A stretch of 64,000 nt of DNA from Gordonia sputi NBRC 100414 (GCF_000248055.1 NZ_BAFC01000117.1:16389-80388), one strand, 5' to 3'; shown: positions 52,838 through 62,334, numbered from the stretch's first letter. Notes: generated from the letters alone by a model not told the origin. Numbers and translations are program-made.

Positions 52838-54529
52838 TCACGCCAACGCGGCGCTCGACTCTCGACGCCGCTGCGGGTCGGGGTACGGCACGGCGTCGAG
52901 CAGTGCGCGCGTGTACTCGTCGCGCGGCCGGGTCAGCACGTCTCGCGCAGACCCGTGTCCGACGACCTGCCCGTTGCGCAGCACGTACACGCGATCAGAC
53001 ACCTGCTCGATGACTGCGAGGTCGTGGCTGATGAACAGCGCCGCGAAGCCCAGCTCGTGCTGTAGTTCTGCGAACAGTTCGAGCACGCGTGCCTGCACCG
53101 ACACGTCCAGCGCGCTGGTCGGCTCGTCGGCGATGAGGAGCTTGGGCCGCACCGACAGCGCCCGCGCCAGCGCGACACGCTGACGCTGACCGCCGGAGAG
53201 CTCATGCGGAAGTCGGTCGGCGAACGAGCGAGGCAGATGCACCGCGTCGAGCAACTCCTCGACGCGGGTCGATTGCTCTGCGCGCGTTCCGATGTGCTGG
53301 ATGTCGAGCGGTTCGCGAATCGACTCGGCGACGGTGAAGCGCGGGTCGAGCGACGCCGTCGGGTCCTGCGGCACGAACGCGATGGTGTGGCGCAGCGAGC
53401 GCAACTGTGCACGGTCGACGGCGTCGAGGTCGTGTCCGTCGACCAGGATCTTGCCACCACTGAGATGGGTGAGCCCGCCGATAGACCGGCCGAGAGTTGT
53501 CTTGCCCGAGCCTGATTCGCCAACCACCCCGACGACCTCGCCGGGATCGACGTGCAGCGAGACGTCGTCGAGCGCGACGACGGGCTTGCGTCCGAAACCG
53601 CCACGATGCACCGCGGTGACATGCTCGACGGCCACGATGGGAACGGGTCCCTCGCCCTCAGCGGTGTCGAAATCTGATGCCGCCCCGGCACTCTCGTCGT
53701 CCGTGGAGTCGACGGTCGGCAGCTTGGGAACCGCGGCGAGAAGTTGACGTGTGTACGGCTGTGTTGGCCGAGCGAAGATGTCGAAGACCGTTCCGCGTTC
53801 GACGACCTCGCCGAGCTGGACGACGACGACGCGGTCGGCGATGTCGGCGACGACGCCGAGATTGTGTGTGATGAGCAGGATTCCGGCGTCGATCCTGCCG
53901 CGCAGACGCAGCAGCAGGTCAAGGATCTCACGTTGCACCGAGACGTCGAGCGCCGTCGTCGGCTCGTCGGCGAGGAGTAGTGCCGGGTCGTTCGCGAGTG
54001 CGAGGGCGATCACCACGCGCTGCTTCTGACCGCCGGAGAGTTGGTGGGGGTAGTAGTCGACGCGCTGCTCGGGGTCGGGTATCTCGACTAGCGACAGCAA
54101 TTCGACGGCGCGGCGTCGAGCATCGCGTCGTGAGATCGATTGATGTGTCCGCAGCGCCTGGCGCAGTTGCCATCCCACGGTCTGGGCGGGGTTGAGTGCG
54201 GTCTGCGGCTCCTGGAAGATCATGGCGACACCGGTGCCGCGGATCGCGTTGAGGTCGCGTTCGGAGGCGTTCAACACCTCGACGCCGTCGACCTTGACCG
54301 AGCCGGTCGCGACCGCGTGCTCGGGGAGCAGGCCGATCGCCGCGCGTGCGGTCATGGTCTTGCCGGAGCCGGATTCGCCTACCAGGGCGACGATCTCGCG
54401 TCGATTGACGCGCAGGCTGATGTCGGAGACGGCCGGACGCGGGTAGTCGAAGGTGACTCGAAGGGAGTCGACCTCCAGTGCGGGTGCGGGATCAACTGCT
54501 GTGTGGTCGTTCTCTGCAGCGTTGGTCAT
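52838..54529 (-). CDS. oligopeptide/nickel-family ABC transporter ATPase, two fused domains
   Basis: This is a 563-residue fusion of DppD- and DppF-like ATPases. Domain 1 has Walker A GESGSGKTM and signature LSGGQKQR; domain 2 has GESGSGKTTL and LSGGQRQRVALARAL. Both have intact Walker B (LLLADEPTTALD, LLIADEPTSALD) and His switches (LITHNLGV, FISHDLAV). It is the last gene of a four-gene operon (binding protein, two permeases, ATPase), the same order as dppABCD of M. tuberculosis. Linkage to a sulfatase and a dioxygenase suggests a substrate other than peptides, perhaps sulfate esters (inference). Confidence 0.9.
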   Translation of the reverse strand: MTNAAENDHTAVDPAPALEVDSLRVTFDYPRPAVSDISLRVNRREIVALVGESGSGKTMTARAAIGLLPEHAVATGSVKVDGVEVLNASERDLNAIRGTGVAMIFQEPQTALNPAQTVGWQLRQALRTHQSISRRDARRRAVELLSLVEIPDPEQRVDYYPHQLSGGQKQRVVIALALANDPALLLADEPTTALDVSVQREILDLLLRLRGRIDAGILLITHNLGVVADIADRVVVVQLGEVVERGTVFDIFARPTQPYTRQLLAAVPKLPTVDSTDDESAGAASDFDTAEGEGPVPIVAVEHVTAVHRGGFGRKPVVALDDVSLHVDPGEVVGVVGESGSGKTTLGRSIGGLTHLSGGKILVDGHDLDAVDRAQLRSLRHTIAFVPQDPTASLDPRFTVAESIREPLDIQHIGTRAEQSTRVEELLDAVHLPRSFADRLPHELSGGQRQRVALARALSVRPKLLIADEPTSALDVSVQARVLELFAELQHELGFAALFISHDLAVIEQVSDRVYVLRNGQVVGHGSARDVLTRPRDEYTRALLDAVPYPDPQRRRESSAALA

Positions 54530-54530
54530 C

Positions 54531-55460
54531 TCACTGCCTCCTGCTGCGCGAAATGGACTGGGAAATAAGGTAGAAACCGAGGACGAGTGCCGTGATCACG
54601 ATGAGCGGTGCCACCGAGAACCACGGATTGGTCTCGAGGTAGCTGTTCCCGGGCGACAGAATGCCGCCGAGAGACGGTGTCGGGGGAGTCACTCCGATGC
54701 CGAGGAAGCTCAGTGCCCCTTCGACGAAGACGGCGAGCGATAACGAGAGTGCGAACTGGACGCCGAGTGACTCGATCGAATTGGGCAGTACGTGGCGGCG
54801 GAGGACGTAGCTGTTGCGCGCGCCGCTCTCACGCGCCGCCTCCACGTAGGGCAGTTCTCTGACGCGTAGCACCGACGTGCGAGCCAGTCGGCCGAAGATG
54901 GGAATCTCTGCGAGCACGATGACGATTCCGATTGTGGTTGCGCCGGGCGACAATACGGCGGTCAGGGCGATGCCGAGGACGAGAGCGGGAAAGGCGAGGA
55001 TGACGTCGAACGTGCGCTGTGCGATGACATCTGAGATGGGGTGCGACACCGAGAGCACGCCGATCGCGGTACCGAGAAGGGCGCCGATGGGTACGGCGAT
55101 GAAGATGATCAGCAGATCCACCCGGATGCCGTAGAGCACCCGTGTCGCGACGTCGCGGTTGAGGTCGTCGGTGCCGAACCAGTGGTCGGCACCCGGCGGC
55201 AACAGGTACGCGCCGTCGATCTGCTGGTCCGGTCCGTACGACGTCAGCAGTGGTGCGAGCAGCGCGAGTGCGACGATGCCGAGCACCAGGACGCTTCCGA
55301 CGAGGCCGCCCCCGGTGAAGAGACTGCGCCACAACGGCTTCCGGATTCGACGCCGCTCTTTGTCGGTGGGCGACTCCGGGATCAGACCCGGTTCGATGTC
55401 TGCGGCGGACGACCCGGTCGCGGACGTCGAGCCGGACGAGGTGGTCAGTGAGGTCGACAT
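54531..55460 (-). CDS. ABC transporter permease, DppC-like
   Basis: This is a 309-residue permease. A polar N-terminus of about 45 residues precedes a first helix (GLVGSVLVLGIVALALLAPL) and a periplasmic loop with HWFGTDDLNRDVATRVLYG, the hallmark of DppC/OppC. Four or five further helices and the EAA loop PYVEAARESGARNSYVLRRHVLPN follow. It starts one base into the DppB-like stop codon and ends one base before the ATPase start. Confidence 0.92.
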   Translation of the reverse strand: MSTSLTTSSGSTSATGSSAADIEPGLIPESPTDKERRRIRKPLWRSLFTGGGLVGSVLVLGIVALALLAPLLTSYGPDQQIDGAYLLPPGADHWFGTDDLNRDVATRVLYGIRVDLLIIFIAVPIGALLGTAIGVLSVSHPISDVIAQRTFDVILAFPALVLGIALTAVLSPGATTIGIVIVLAEIPIFGRLARTSVLRVRELPYVEAARESGARNSYVLRRHVLPNSIESLGVQFALSLSLAVFVEGALSFLGIGVTPPTPSLGGILSPGNSYLETNPWFSVAPLIVITALVLGFYLISQSISRSRRQ

Positions 55461-56416
55461 CAGTTACCTGCCAATCGGATTCGGGGATCGAGCCACGCGT
55501 GCAGTACGTCGGCGAGCAGTTGGAGCACGACGAACACCGCGACCGAGAGCAGCACGAGCACCTCTACGAGCGGATAGTCGCGGGCGAAGATGCCCTGCTC
55601 GGTCAGGAGGCCGAGTCCCGGCCAACCGAAGATGGCCTCGACGAGGATCGCGCCGCCGAGGAGCCCTCCGGTGACCAGTCCGAGCGCGGTCAGGCTCGGT
55701 GGTAGCGCATTGCGTAGTGCGCTGTGAATGACGATGTCGCGCTTCGATACTCCCAGTGCTCGTGCGGTGGTCGCATACGGTTGCCGGAGTTCGGTGCGCA
55801 GCGCTTCGGTCAGGAAGCGGGCGAGTGTGGCGCCGGCCGGGAGCGCCAGGGCGACGGCAGGCAGCAGGAGGTACTGCGTGGTGATGCCGGGTTGGCTGAA
55901 GAGTCCGTCTGGCGGGGTGCCGCCCGAGGGGAGAATGCGCCAGCGGACGCCGAACAGCAGGATCAACAGCGTGCTGACGACGAAGGTCGGAACCGCGATC
56001 GCCACCGCATTCACCCCGGTGACAACGGAGTTCACGATGCGGTTGTCGAAGATCGTCGCCGACAGACTCAATGCCAGCGCCAGGAGGACGGCGAGGATCA
56101 GCGCGGTGACGGTGAGCAGAATGGTGTGGACGAGTCCGAACGAGACGAGTGAGCTGATCTCGCCACCGACCTGGTAGCTCTTACCGAGATCGAAGGTGAA
56201 AATGCCTGCGATCCAGGAGGCGTACTGTGCGATGAAGCCGCGGTCGAGACCGAGGTCGTGGCGTATCGCCGCCAACTGTTCGGGCGTGGCGTCGGGTCCT
56301 GCGAGCGCTGATTCCGGTCCTCCGGGGATCAATCGGACGATCGCGAAGATCAGCACCGAGGCCACGAACAGCACCAGGATCGCCGTCGGTATGCGGCGCA
56401 ACAGATATCCGGCCAT
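55460..56416 (-). CDS. ABC transporter permease, DppB-like
   Basis: This is a 318-residue permease with the DppB N-terminus (YLLRRIPTAILVLFVASVLI), the conserved PGGP and DRGFIAQYASWI region, and an EAA loop YATTARALGVSKRDIVIHSAL. The last helix and DPRIRL ending are typical. Start and stop each share one base with neighbours (TGATG-type overlaps), so the operon is tightly coupled. Confidence 0.92.
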   Translation of the reverse strand: MAGYLLRRIPTAILVLFVASVLIFAIVRLIPGGPESALAGPDATPEQLAAIRHDLGLDRGFIAQYASWIAGIFTFDLGKSYQVGGEISSLVSFGLVHTILLTVTALILAVLLALALSLSATIFDNRIVNSVVTGVNAVAIAVPTFVVSTLLILLFGVRWRILPSGGTPPDGLFSQPGITTQYLLLPAVALALPAGATLARFLTEALRTELRQPYATTARALGVSKRDIVIHSALRNALPPSLTALGLVTGGLLGGAILVEAIFGWPGLGLLTEQGIFARDYPLVEVLVLLSVAVFVVLQLLADVLHAWLDPRIRLAGN

Positions 56417-58008
56417 CAGGAGTTCCGTCCTTGCGTGTTGAGGTAGGTCTCGCCGAGGTGCAGTTGGGCACGCCGGTCCCAGTCGACATTGCCGACGGCG
56501 GGCGACGCCGCGGATTGCTGGAACACCACACCGATCTCGACGAGGAACAGATCGTTCAACCAGATGTCGTCGAGCTGTCGATACGCGGCGAGCGCAGCGG
56601 GCGATGTCGGATCGGGTGCGTTCCAGGCCGCGTTGGCGGCCTTCGTGTAGTCGGGGTTGACGTAGTTGGAGGAGTTCTTCGCCGCGTTGAACGGGTACGC
56701 CGAGACGGCGAGGGTCGAGGGCGTGAACTGTGCAAAGGCGTGCTGCAGCAACCAGATTCCGTCGAACTTGCCGCCGATCAGCTTGGACGACTGCACGGTG
56801 TTGTCGTTGGGGCGCAACTCGACCGGGATACCGACGTCCTTGAGGTTCGACTGCACGATCTGCGCCAACACCCGGTCAACGCCCTGGGTGGAGTAGTCGA
56901 GGGTGATCGGTGCAACCTGCCCGTGTTCGGCGACGAGCTCGCGCGCCCGCTTCACATCGCGCGTGTACGTCGTGTTCTTCGACGCGTCGTATGCGGGAGA
57001 CCACTTGGGCCAGGGCAGGTTGACGACGTAGCCACTCTTGCGGAAGACGTCGTTGATGATGCGTTCGCGGTCGATGGCGAAGGCGATCGCCTTGCGCAGG
57101 CGGACGTCGCCGAGCGCTGGATTGGCTACGTTGATTCCCACGTACTCCTGCTGCTCGGCGCCGGTGTAGGTGATGTTGTTGAATCCGTATCTGCGCGTTG
57201 CCAATTCCTGGTCGTGGTTGTTGAGTCCGTAGGCGAGGTCGATCTGGCCCGTGCGTAGTCGGGTGTAGAGCGCCTGCTGGTCGGTGATGATGTCGAGGTC
57301 GATGGCGTCGAGATTGGCGCGCGGACCCCAGTAGGAGTCGTTGCGCACCAGGCGGACATCCGAATTCGGTTGCCACGACGAGAATCGGAACGGGCCGGTT
57401 CCGTTGAACACCTTGCCCGCGCGCAGCCCGTCGAGGGTGTTGCCGTCGATGATCGGCGCAGAGTCGAGCAGGTCGAAGATGTTGCTGAGCGGATGATCGA
57501 AGGTCAGCACCACGCGGTGCGGATTGCTGGTGTCGTAGCCGGTGATGGCCGCGGCGGTCCGCTTGAACTGCGGTGTCCACGGCCCAGCGGTGTACGCCTT
57601 CAGTGAGCTCTCGACGTCGGCCGAGGTGAACGCGCGCCCGTCGTGATAGCGCACGTCGTCGCGCAGATCGAGCGCGAGGGAACGGCCGTCGGAGGCGAGT
57701 TGCCAGCGTGTGGCCAGCGACGGTCGGACGGTCAGATCGTCGCGCGAGTAGCGGATCAGGGTGTCGAAGACGTTCGACACCACGTGGCCGTTCATGCTGC
57801 CGGTGCCGATCTGCAGGAAGGTCTTCGGGCTCAGGTCATTGAGCACACCGACCCGCAGGGTGCCGCCCTGCGGCGGTTTGTGGCCCGGAGGAAGGGCGGT
57901 CGCTGTGGAGTTCTGCTGCTGCGCGACGGCGGAGGTGCACGCGGTGGCCGTGGCCATCGTCAGCAGTGCGACGAGCGCGAGCAGCGCGGCTCGTGTGCGA
58001 GTGGGCAT
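56416..58008 (-). CDS. ABC transporter substrate-binding lipoprotein, family 5 (DppA-like)
   Basis: This is a 530-residue extracytoplasmic binding protein. The signal peptide ends in the lipobox ATAC. SBP family 5 features include LATRWQLASDGRSLALDLRD ... VRYHDGRAFTSADVESSLKA and AIAFAIDRERIINDVFRKSG. It is the first gene of the operon and divergent from the sulfatase gene, with a 285-bp shared control region. The ligand is unknown; family members bind peptides, nickel chelates, glycosides and other solutes. The genomic setting favours a sulfated compound. Confidence 0.9.
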   Translation of the reverse strand: MPTRTRAALLALVALLTMATATACTSAVAQQQNSTATALPPGHKPPQGGTLRVGVLNDLSPKTFLQIGTGSMNGHVVSNVFDTLIRYSRDDLTVRPSLATRWQLASDGRSLALDLRDDVRYHDGRAFTSADVESSLKAYTAGPWTPQFKRTAAAITGYDTSNPHRVVLTFDHPLSNIFDLLDSAPIIDGNTLDGLRAGKVFNGTGPFRFSSWQPNSDVRLVRNDSYWGPRANLDAIDLDIITDQQALYTRLRTGQIDLAYGLNNHDQELATRRYGFNNITYTGAEQQEYVGINVANPALGDVRLRKAIAFAIDRERIINDVFRKSGYVVNLPWPKWSPAYDASKNTTYTRDVKRARELVAEHGQVAPITLDYSTQGVDRVLAQIVQSNLKDVGIPVELRPNDNTVQSSKLIGGKFDGIWLLQHAFAQFTPSTLAVSAYPFNAAKNSSNYVNPDYTKAANAAWNAPDPTSPAALAAYRQLDDIWLNDLFLVEIGVVFQQSAASPAVGNVDWDRRAQLHLGETYLNTQGRNS

Positions 58009-58184
58009 GGTCTTCGGATTCTCTTCCGTCCGATGGGATGGGAGCTGCGACGCTGGCGGTAGTCGGTGATGCGGCAGTAGCCGATCCCGACATCGGCCAC
58101 ACGACGCACGGCCGCGGGTCGGTGTGCGTTGTCGAATACGAGCAACTGTGAGGGCATTCGGGTGGCGACTTCAAGCTGATGACG

Positions 58185-58217
58185 CCTTTCTCGGCAACGT
58201 CGGAGAAAGGGTTGACA
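58185..58217 (+). promoter_or_regulatory. inverted repeat and -35 box upstream of the sulfatase
   Basis: The arms CCTTTCTC (58185-58192) and GAGAAAGG (58203-58210) flank 10 bp and end two bases before a perfect -35 hexamer TTGACA (58212-58217). A -10-like AATGGT follows after 17 bp. The position suits a regulator acting next to the -35 box. The rest of 58009-58184 shows no gene. Confidence 0.5.
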
Positions 58218-58293
58218 GACCGGCCGGCCGTGCGAATGGTGTGTGATGCGCAACCGCGGACAGCGGTGGTCGCACGATCGTGGAGGAGTGACG

Positions 58294-60636
58294 ATGGCAG
58301 ACGGAAACAGCGAAATACCCGACTACGCACGGGGTTACGAAGGTTTCGAGGGTCGGGTCGGTCGTACGTCGTCGCAGTCGACGCCCTGGTGGAAGCCCGA
58401 ACCGAGCGCGCCGGTGGGTGCTCCGAACATCGTCGTCGTGCTCATCGACGACATGGGCTACTCCGATATCTCGCCGTTCGGCGCGGAGATCGATACCCCC
58501 AACATCGCGGCGCTCGCAGAGCGTGGATTTCGACTGTCGAATTACCACACGACGCCGGTCTGTTCGCCGGCTCGGGCCGCTCTGCTGACGAGGCTCAACC
58601 CGCACCGTGCCGGCTACGGCAGTGTGGCGAACTCCGATCCGGGCTTCCCCGGTCTGCGCCTCGAACTCGCCGACGACGTGCTCTCGCTTCCGGAGATACT
58701 GCGCGCCAACGGCTATGCGACGTATGCGGTCGGTAAGTGGCACCTCGCCCGCGACGCCAACATGAGCCCCGGCCGTACGCGCGATTCGTGGCCGCTGCAG
58801 CGCGGGTTCGACTCCTATTACGGTTCGCTCGAAGGGCTGAACTCGTTCTTCTATCCCAACCAGCTCATCGCCGACAATTCGGTCGTCGACGTCGACGAGT
58901 ACCCCGATGACTACTACGTCACCGACGATCTCACCGATCGTGCTGTCGCGCAGATCAAGTCGCTGCGCGCGCACGATGCCGAGAAGCCCTTCTTCCTCTA
59001 CTTCGCGCATATCGCCATGCACGGTCCGCACCAGGTCAAGGAGTCCGACCTCGAGAAGTATCGCGGAAAGTACGCGGACGGGTGGGATGCTGTGCGCCAG
59101 AGACGATTCGACCGACAGGTCGAGCAAGGTCTGTTCGACGAGGGCACTCCGATCGCCGAGCGCAACACCGAGCCCGGCTACGACGCTCCACCGTGGGATG
59201 AGCTCGACGTTGCCGAGCAGGAACGCTTCGCGAAGTACCAGGAGGTCTATGCGGCCATGGTTGATTCGGTCGATCAGAGCGTCGGACGCATCGTCGACAC
59301 CCTGACCGAGCTCGGCGAACTCGACAACACGATCATCGTGTTCACGTCCGACAACGGTGGTACCGCCGAGGGTGGTCCGGTCGGAACCCGTTCGTACTTC
59401 AGCCAATTCGTGCACGGACCGGTGCCGTCGGACTGGGAGCGCGACGTCCCCCATGACGAGAATCTGATCGGCAGCGCGGCTCTCGGTGTGCACTATCCGC
59501 GCGGGTGGGGCCAGGCGTCGAACACGCCCTTCCGCTTCTACAAGGGGCAGACCTTTGCCGGAGGTGTGCGGGTGCCGTTCGTGCTGTCGTGGCCCGACGG
59601 CCTGCCGCGCGACGCGGACGACAGCGGTGTTCGCCGACAGTATGCCTACGTGACAGATCTTGTGCCGACGCTGCTCGAGTTGGCGGGCGTCGAGGCGCCG
59701 ACCGAACGGCACGGTAAACCCGCGCAATCGCGCGACGGTGTCAGTGCCGCAGGGTTTTTGCGCGATCAGGCAGCGAGTTCGGACCACACCGAGCAGTACG
59801 CCGAGTTCGGCGGACACCGCGGGTTCTATCGGGACGGGTGGAAACTGCTGTCGCTGCACAGGGACCCCGATCGCGTCGACGACCCGGAGTGGGAACTCTA
59901 CGACGTGACAACCGATCCCGCGGAGACGCACGACGTCGCCGCGGAACACCCGGACGTCGTTGCAGAACTCGCTCGCGCGTGGGACGAAGCCGCATGGCGC
60001 AATACTGTGTTCCCGCTGTACGATTCGCCCGCCGACCAGGGACGTCGACGACCCGACGAAGAACGCTACAGCGACCCGGTGCGCATACTCGCCGGCACTC
60101 CGACGCTCGAGCGGTACCGTTCGAGCAAGCTCATCGCGTACCGCGACTTCGACATCGAGATCGAGTTGCGCGACTGGACGCGCGCCGACGAAGGTGTGCT
60201 GGTCGCCCACGGTGATCCGCAGGGCGGCTATCTGCTCTACATCGAAGACGGCACAGCGCATTTCGTGTTCAACAGCTACGGCCGCATCGCGCGTGTGTCC
60301 GGCGAGCTACCCGACGGCGTGGACACCCTTGCGCTCGGTGCCGTCGCGACACCACAGGTGCGATGGGACTTCGTTCTCGAGGCGTCGGTCGGCGGGCAAG
60401 TCGAGGTAATCGCCAAGTTGGACAACCAGTTCCAACTCGTGGGCATGGCCCCGTGGACGGGGATCTCCGTGGGGCTCGACGCGCGCGGTCCCGTCGATCT
60501 GGAACTGCGGGAGCGGCGCGGCGTGTTCCGCTTCGGCCGCGCACTGCGCGCGGTGACCTACCGACCGGGCGCCGTACGGGTTCCGGCCGATGTCCGCCGC
60601 GAGATCGATGAGAGCGCCGAGTATCACGCCGACTGA
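58294..60636 (+). CDS. arylsulfatase-type type I sulfatase (AtsA-like)
   Basis: This is a 780-residue sulfatase that hydrolyses sulfate esters. Metal ligands are IDDMGYSD (Asp52, Asp53). The C-x-P-x-R motif CSPARAALLTR has Cys90 as the residue converted to formylglycine. YAVGKWHL and FTSDNGGT complete the active site. A C-terminal domain of about 250 residues after GWKLLSLHRDPDRVDDPEWE makes it as long as the large mycobacterial AtsA type. No signal peptide is seen, so it is probably cytosolic, matching oxygen-dependent formylglycine maturation by a separate enzyme that is not in this window. ATG 58294 follows GGAGG by 7 bases. Confidence 0.92.
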   Translation: MADGNSEIPDYARGYEGFEGRVGRTSSQSTPWWKPEPSAPVGAPNIVVVLIDDMGYSDISPFGAEIDTPNIAALAERGFRLSNYHTTPVCSPARAALLTRLNPHRAGYGSVANSDPGFPGLRLELADDVLSLPEILRANGYATYAVGKWHLARDANMSPGRTRDSWPLQRGFDSYYGSLEGLNSFFYPNQLIADNSVVDVDEYPDDYYVTDDLTDRAVAQIKSLRAHDAEKPFFLYFAHIAMHGPHQVKESDLEKYRGKYADGWDAVRQRRFDRQVEQGLFDEGTPIAERNTEPGYDAPPWDELDVAEQERFAKYQEVYAAMVDSVDQSVGRIVDTLTELGELDNTIIVFTSDNGGTAEGGPVGTRSYFSQFVHGPVPSDWERDVPHDENLIGSAALGVHYPRGWGQASNTPFRFYKGQTFAGGVRVPFVLSWPDGLPRDADDSGVRRQYAYVTDLVPTLLELAGVEAPTERHGKPAQSRDGVSAAGFLRDQAASSDHTEQYAEFGGHRGFYRDGWKLLSLHRDPDRVDDPEWELYDVTTDPAETHDVAAEHPDVVAELARAWDEAAWRNTVFPLYDSPADQGRRRPDEERYSDPVRILAGTPTLERYRSSKLIAYRDFDIEIELRDWTRADEGVLVAHGDPQGGYLLYIEDGTAHFVFNSYGRIARVSGELPDGVDTLALGAVATPQVRWDFVLEASVGGQVEVIAKLDNQFQLVGMAPWTGISVGLDARGPVDLELRERRGVFRFGRALRAVTYRPGAVRVPADVRREIDESAEYHAD

Positions 60637-60674
60637 GTATTACGTCGACCGAGTATCGCGCCGACTGAGTACCG
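60627..60674. repeat. three tandem 16-bp units over the sulfatase stop codon
   Basis: Units CGCCGACTGAGTATTA (60627), CGTCGACCGAGTATCG (60643) and CGCCGACTGAGTACCG (60659) follow a partial copy at about 60615. The first full unit contains the TGA stop, so slippage would change the C-terminus only slightly. Confidence 0.75.
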
Positions 60675-60787
60675 CAGCGGCACAAGGTTGTAATCGGTGT
60701 GGGCGAGAACCTTTCGCCGCGCGCCGATCAGTGGAGAAATCGAAGTAACGACGACATCAGCCAAGAAATCAGCCAAGGAGTACACCA

Positions 60788-61771
60788 GTGACACTGACCG
60801 ACATCGAACAACGCACCGACAGCGATTCCGCTGCCCAAGCTCTCTACGACGACGCGTCGATCACCGTGACCAAGCTCGGCGAGAACATCGGCGCCAAGGT
60901 CGAGGGCGTCCGTCTCGGCGGTGATCTGTCCGCCGAGCAGGTCGAGGCGATCCGCACCGCGCTCGCCGTCAACAAGGTCATCGCCTTCACCGGGCAGGAC
61001 CACCTCGACGACGAGACCCAGTACGCGTTCGCGTCGTTGCTCGGTGAGCCGACTGCACCGCATCCGACCGTGACGTCGCGTGGTGATCAGCTGCTCACCA
61101 TCGAAGGCGCCGCGAACAGTTGGCACACGGACGTGACCTTTGTCGATCGCATCCCCAAGGCGTCGTTGCTGCGGCCAATTGTGTTGCCTGCCTATGGCGG
61201 TGCGACCACCTGGGCATCGACCGTCGCCGCCTACGAGCAGTTGCCCAAGCCGCTGCGTTCGCTCGTCGAGGAACTGTGGGCCACGCACTCCAACCTGTAC
61301 GACTATGTGGGACAGAAGGAGCCGTCCGGCGGCGTCGACGTTGTGCAGAAGGAGGAGCACTACGCCGAGTTCACCAGCTCCGAGTACGAGACGTTGCATC
61401 CCGTCGTCCGCGTGCACCCGGAGACCGGAGAGCGCAGCCTGCTGCTCGGCCACTTCGCCAAGGAGTTCCGTGGCCTGAAGGCGTCGGAGTTCGCGAATCT
61501 CTATCAGCTGCTGCAGGCCCGGATCACCAAGCTGGAGAACACCTTCCGCTGGAATTGGAGCTACGGAGACCTGGTGATCTGGGACAATCGCGCCACCCAG
61601 CACTACGGCATCGCCGACTTCGGCAACCAGAAGCGTCAGCTGCATCGGATCACCCTGGCCGGAGACGTGCCCGTCGACGTCAACGGCCAGCAGAGTCAGA
61701 TCATCCAGGGCGACGCGTCGCATTACTCGTCGGTGGAACAGCCCCGACGTCTGGCGGTGTTCGCTGCCTGA
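60788..61771 (+). CDS. TauD/TfdA-family dioxygenase, probable sulfate-ester dioxygenase (AtsK-like)
   Basis: This is a 327-residue Fe(II)/2-oxoglutarate dioxygenase. Iron ligands are His113 and Asp115 in SWHTDVTFVD and a distal His near 272 in ATQHYGIADFG; the 2-oxoglutarate Arg is near 287 in QLHRITLAGD. Family members cleave taurine, 2,4-D or alkyl sulfates. WHTDVTFV and the sulfatase next door favour an AtsK-type alkylsulfatase that releases sulfate plus aldehyde. It probably shares the sulfatase transcript or has a promoter in the 151-bp gap. A good terminator follows. Confidence 0.88.
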   Translation: MTLTDIEQRTDSDSAAQALYDDASITVTKLGENIGAKVEGVRLGGDLSAEQVEAIRTALAVNKVIAFTGQDHLDDETQYAFASLLGEPTAPHPTVTSRGDQLLTIEGAANSWHTDVTFVDRIPKASLLRPIVLPAYGGATTWASTVAAYEQLPKPLRSLVEELWATHSNLYDYVGQKEPSGGVDVVQKEEHYAEFTSSEYETLHPVVRVHPETGERSLLLGHFAKEFRGLKASEFANLYQLLQARITKLENTFRWNWSYGDLVIWDNRATQHYGIADFGNQKRQLHRITLAGDVPVDVNGQQSQIIQGDASHYSSVEQPRRLAVFAA

Positions 61772-61800
61772 TCCTGCTCGCCGGAGATCATCTGAAGAGT

Positions 61801-61846
61801 GCACGACGCGGTCGGACCACGGGCTGGGTCCGGCCGCATCGTGCGT
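61801..61846 (+). terminator. terminator after the dioxygenase gene
   Basis: The stem pairs GCACGA-C-GCGG-T-CGGACC with GGTCCG-G-CCGC-A-TCGTGC (three single mismatches) and is followed by GTTGTTGT. It begins 30 bp after the stop codon. Confidence 0.75.
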
Positions 61847-61911
61847 TGTTGTCCGTCGAGCCTGTGGATGACTCGCGTGGCATAGGGCGCTCAGCGCATT
61901 ACACTCCTCGC

Positions 61912-62334
61912 ATGTCGAAGAGGACGAAGGTCGGAATCTGTTGTGGTGCAGCCCTCGTGCTGTCACTTGCTGGTTGCTCATCGTCGGGTGAGCCGGTGGC
62001 GCAATCGAATTCGAGTGCCACAGACGTTGCGACTAGCGCTGCTGAGTCCTCCGCGGCTCAGCCGACGGGACCGTCGGTGGGCACCGCGACGATGAAAGTG
62101 ATCGGCGGTTCGACGCCCGTCACGATCCGCTATCGCATCAACGGCGGACCGGAGACCACCGAGACCGCGGTGACGCTGCCGTGGAGCAAGGACTACCCGG
62201 TGTACGACAAGGTCTCGTCGAGCGTCAGCGTGACCGGCGGCGGCGAGGTGAGCTGCACGATCATGATGGGCAGCAGCCTGGTCGCCTACAAGACCGAGCC
62301 CAACCCGACCTGCGAGTTCGCGTACTACGGGTGA
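61912..62334 (+). CDS. MmpS-like lipoprotein
   Basis: This is a 140-residue lipoprotein with signal peptide and lipobox LSLAGC and a Ser/Ala-rich linker to about residue 55. A small beta-domain follows (TATMKVIGGSTPVTIRYRIN ... VTLPWSKDYPVYDKVSSSVS ... VSCTIMMGSSLVAYK). The LPW and V-C-x-I pattern resembles the soluble domain of mycobacterial MmpS proteins, but those have a membrane helix rather than a lipobox and sit next to mmpL; no mmpL is here. A TACACT -10 box ends 6 bp before the ATG, so the mRNA is probably leaderless. Confidence 0.65.
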   Translation: MSKRTKVGICCGAALVLSLAGCSSSGEPVAQSNSSATDVATSAAESSAAQPTGPSVGTATMKVIGGSTPVTIRYRINGGPETTETAVTLPWSKDYPVYDKVSSSVSVTGGGEVSCTIMMGSSLVAYKTEPNPTCEFAYYG

